From NCBI RefSeq assembly GCF_024297185.1, contig NZ_JANCTD010000002.1, forward strand, positions 496,001 to 560,000: a stretch of DNA of 64,000 bases, written 5' to 3'. The translations under genes were made by a program, and so were the position numbers. A model generated the notes under the pieces. It was not told where the DNA came from. It did not search any database and worked only from the letters and a program-made list of their open reading frames with translations. Origin of the DNA: Lewinella sp. JB7 (GTDB lineage Bacteria; Bacteroidota; Bacteroidia; Chitinophagales; Saprospiraceae). Below are positions 61,923 to 64,000 of this stretch, piece by piece. Within the stretch, counting starts at the first letter, position 1. Each line of letters opens with the position of its first letter.

Positions 61923-62567
61923 TCAGAGTTCTTTACCGCGGTCCAGGATAATATCCTGCTTCGCGGGAAGGGGAATGATGAGGGAGATGAGTTGGACGAG
62001 CCCGATGGTTTCGTCGCGGCGGGCCAGGTCGTAGTGCTGCACGACGGTGAGCGAACTGTCTACCAGTGCCACGATGGGTTGCACGCCGGGTGAGTCGTAG
62101 CCGCCGAGGGGGAGTTTGAACTCCTCTGCCGTACGGGCGAAGGTTCGTTCATCCGCGCGCAGAAAACTGATCATGGGGTCTTCAGGCAGGTGGTGACGTC
62201 GGGCAAAGGTATCTACGGCTTCCCGGGGATCCTCCGCCAGGGTGATGGTCGTGAAGTATAGGTTGGGGCTGTCCTTAAACTGCTGAAATAGGCTGTCCAG
62301 CATCTTCCCGTATAGATCGGTGCCGGCCTCCTTCGTGGGATCGAGCCACCCGACGACGGTCATGGCTCCCCGTAGGCGCGGGGGAAGCTCTCCGCGGATG
62401 GTTGGCAGGGCATGCAGGTCCGGCATGGGTCCGTAGTCCTGCATCGTATGGATGGCATCCCGCCGGTAGTTGGCGCCGTCGCGCAGGTAAATGAAAGAAA
62501 CCAGGGGGAAACCGACCAGAATCAACAGCAGCACGCCAAAGTTCAGTAAATGCTTGGGCTTGGCCAT
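61923..62567 (-). CDS. SCO-like thioredoxin-fold protein lacking cysteines
   Basis: This is a 214-residue membrane-anchored protein (one N-terminal helix FGVLLLILVGFPLVSFIYL). Position and fold pattern match SCO1/SenC copper chaperones of oxidase clusters: HALPTIRGELPPRLRGAMTV, VVGWLDPTKEAGTDLYGKML, then LYFTTITLAEDPREAVDTFA and VQPIVALVDSSLTVVQHYDL. However, the copper-binding CxxxC is replaced by DPTKE and the whole protein contains no Cys. It cannot bind Cu in the normal way, so I infer a structural or divergent role. Start ATG at 62565-62567, before the anchor. Confidence 0.65.
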   Translation of the reverse strand: MAKPKHLLNFGVLLLILVGFPLVSFIYLRDGANYRRDAIHTMQDYGPMPDLHALPTIRGELPPRLRGAMTVVGWLDPTKEAGTDLYGKMLDSLFQQFKDSPNLYFTTITLAEDPREAVDTFARRHHLPEDPMISFLRADERTFARTAEEFKLPLGGYDSPGVQPIVALVDSSLTVVQHYDLARRDETIGLVQLISLIIPLPAKQDIILDRGKEL

Positions 62568-62660
62568 TGGTAGAGATTTATACAAGTATAACGGTACGTA
62601 GTCTTCCGGGATTAATCCGCGCGGGAATCTGACGTTCCAGTGATCCTCCGGGCGGGGCTA

Positions 62661-62700
62661 TAACAGTAAAAGTCCGGAGAGCTTTCCTCACCCGGACTTT
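62661..62700 (-). terminator. Terminator after oxidase subunit IV gene
   Basis: A perfect 9-bp stem AAAGTCCGG/CCGGACTTT (62669-62677 with 62692-62700) is followed by TTTACTGTTA on the minus strand. It lies 25 bp after the subunit IV stop and separates it from the SCO-like gene. Confidence 0.7.
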
Positions 62701-62725
62701 CACCCTCCACGGTACGGACGACCGT

Positions 62726-63139
62726 CTAGCCCGCGAAGGGGTCGGCTACCGTGTCGTTGAGGCCGACCTCGTCGCCGGCGGGTACGGCAAGCTCGTTCTT
62801 GTACTGGATCTTCTCCCGCTCCTTGCGCCAGGCGTCACCTTCGTTGAAGAAGGCAATCAGGGCCCACAGCAGCAGGAAGGTGGGGAGCAGTACGGACATG
62901 GCCAGCCCCTTCACCTCGTAGCCCATGTGCATGAACTCGTAGATGATGAAGTAGGCCTTATAGAGCGACAGCGCGATGATCAGCAGGGACGCTACGTAGA
63001 TCAGGATGCGGATGCTTTCGGCGAATTCCGCCGCCTTGAGCAGCGAAAGGAGAACCTCGATGACGGTGACCGCCGCAAGAAGGCCGAGTCCCTTCCAGAC
63101 GCCGCGTACCGATTCTTCGTAACTAAGATGTTGGGCCAT
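62726..63139 (-). CDS. Cytochrome c oxidase subunit IV family protein
   Basis: This 137-residue protein has three membrane helices (GLGLLAAVTVIEVLLSLL, ILIYVASLLIIALSLYKAYF, LAMSVLLPTFLLLWALIAFF). The YFIIYEFMHMGYEVKGLA segment is characteristic of the prokaryotic COX4 family of heme-copper oxidases. The hydrophilic tail is longer than usual. Start ATG at 63137-63139. It follows subunit III by 61 bp on the same strand, which fits an oxidase operon entering from the right. Confidence 0.85.
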   Translation of the reverse strand: MAQHLSYEESVRGVWKGLGLLAAVTVIEVLLSLLKAAEFAESIRILIYVASLLIIALSLYKAYFIIYEFMHMGYEVKGLAMSVLLPTFLLLWALIAFFNEGDAWRKEREKIQYKNELAVPAGDEVGLNDTVADPFAG

Positions 63140-63200
63140 TGGTTTTGTATTATGATCCGGAAGCCGGGGCACCGGTAAGTTGAGCGTTTAGAAGAAGGTA

Positions 63201-64000
63201 CTAGAGGAGGTAAAATACCAGGAAGACGAATACCCACACCAGGTCCACGAAGTGCCAGTAGAGGCCAATCTTTTCGACCATCTCGTAGCCGTTCATCCGG
63301 GCAACGTACACGCCGCTACCGGCGTTGATCAGGATGATCAGCAGGAAGATGACGCCCGTAGCCACGTGAAAGCCGTGGAAGCCGGTGATGCCGAAGAAGA
63401 GGGCTCCGAAGGCGGTGGGGCCGAACTCCTGCACCCGGACGTACTGTTCACCGTCTTCCTCCACGACGTACTTGCGGTGAATGAAGCGCTTGGCGGCGGG
63501 GTCGACCGTACCGTCGGGGCGCAGACCGTCCACCACGTATCCGGGGTAATCGCCGGGCTCCGTAGCGAAAGCGAACGCGTGTTCCTCGTCGGCGTGATCC
63601 TCGGCTTCGCCGTGGGCGGCACCCGCGACGTGGAGCAGGTAGGTTTCACCTTCCACGACTTCCTCATCCGAGATATCACCGGTTTCGGGATCGAGGTAGT
63701 AACCGTTCTCGGTGTAGGTTCCGAAGGGATTGGTAGTCACGGTCATGTGTTCCGTGCCGATGAGGTTGTTCCACTCCCAGGCCTGGCAGCCGAGGAAGCC
63801 GGCTCCACCGAGTACGGTGAGGAGCATCCAGAAGACGACGCCCCGCTTGTTCTCGCGGGCGCCCTCCTGTACGGCCCGGACCATGGTCCCCGAGCTGACG
63901 ATCAGCAGAAAGGACATGAAGGTCACGAAGATCAGGGGGGCCTGGTCGTTGGGGAACCATTCGTTGATACCGAAGGGCGCGGTAGCAAAGACGACATCCG
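63201..64000 (-). CDS. Cytochrome c oxidase subunit III (partial, 5' end beyond window)
   Basis: The frame is open to the right edge (INEWFPNDQAPLIFV continues past 63926), so this is an N-terminally truncated view of about 266 residues. Helices with SFLLIVSSGTMVRAVQEGAR, GGAGFLGCQAWEWNNLI, then FGALFFGITGFHGFHVATGV and GLYWHFVDLVWVFVFLVFYL are diagnostic of subunit III. Between QAWEWNNLI and FGALFF lies an insertion of roughly 95 residues, rich in acidic and His residues (AAHGEAEDHADEEHAFAFAT). It has no counterpart in usual subunit III and would sit on the outer face of the membrane or in a long loop. Confidence 0.88.
   Translation of the reverse strand, partial: DVVFATAPFGINEWFPNDQAPLIFVTFMSFLLIVSSGTMVRAVQEGARENKRGVVFWMLLTVLGGAGFLGCQAWEWNNLIGTEHMTVTTNPFGTYTENGYYLDPETGDISDEEVVEGETYLLHVAGAAHGEAEDHADEEHAFAFATEPGDYPGYVVDGLRPDGTVDPAAKRFIHRKYVVEEDGEQYVRVQEFGPTAFGALFFGITGFHGFHVATGVIFLLIILINAGSGVYVARMNGYEMVEKIGLYWHFVDLVWVFVFLVFYLL

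Overview
The window comes from a Bacteroidota chromosome of moderately high GC. It is most likely a Lewinella-like member of the Saprospiria, although the rank below phylum is inference. Supporting signs are: several secreted proteins with type IX secretion (T9SS) C-terminal domains; a GLPGLI-family gene coupled to an outer-membrane receptor; DUF4286, DUF4159, DUF6503-like and LptE-type lipoproteins; and ten exact copies of the Bacteroidota -7 promoter element TAnnTTTG just upstream of genes. Many genes start with TTG or GTG. Most of the window is ordinary housekeeping chromosome. I see no prophage, transposase, CRISPR array, rRNA or plasmid gene.

Layout. 1-9 kb: the 5' part of smc, a LysM/double-psi-barrel protein, clpC, infC, engB, a PlsB-like acyltransferase, a deoxynucleoside kinase and divergent folK. 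9-18 kb: small lipoproteins, a GNAT enzyme, a PKD-domain T9SS type B protein, a divergent Sua5/YrdC-fold protein, then prfA, a SixA-like lipoprotein and a DUF819 permease in a tight run. 18-25 kb: a stress-type cluster (coiled-coil secreted protein, DUF2383-like, DUF2945-like, coiled-coil lipoprotein, MscS channel), heptose kinase, ndk, an NrnA-type DHH phosphoesterase and a two-domain FKBP lipoprotein.

25-31 kb: a branched-chain amino acid operon ilvD-ilvB-ilvN plus an enoyl-CoA hydratase, preceded by a probable attenuator. 31-41 kb: a metallophosphoesterase translationally coupled to a CotH-like protein, DUF4159, rsmE, nfu, GLPGLI plus receptor, tRNA-Gly(GCC), a membrane glycosyltransferase and a degenerate Nudix protein. 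41-50 kb: tandem T9SS paralogues, tRNA-Arg(CCT), msrB, an ALDH7-type dehydrogenase, an SDR epimerase and a four-repeat T9SS adhesin-like protein.

50-64 kb: a GT4 glycosyltransferase, a 511-bp repeat region, a YtcJ-like amidohydrolase, murA (with Asp in place of the fosfomycin-sensitive Cys), a cell-wall amidase, ccmB, sdaA, lptE, a Crp/Fnr regulator, Nudix and cupin proteins, and a cytochrome oxidase locus (a DUF420 protein, a cysteine-free SCO-like protein, subunit IV, and subunit III running off the right edge).

The least explained elements are two arrays of inverted tandem repeats, both between convergent genes (25.1-25.4 kb and 51.1-51.65 kb), and the leader of ilvD. A large coding insertion in oxidase subunit III and a SCO-like protein without cysteines are also worth attention. 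No convincing new multi-gene system was found.
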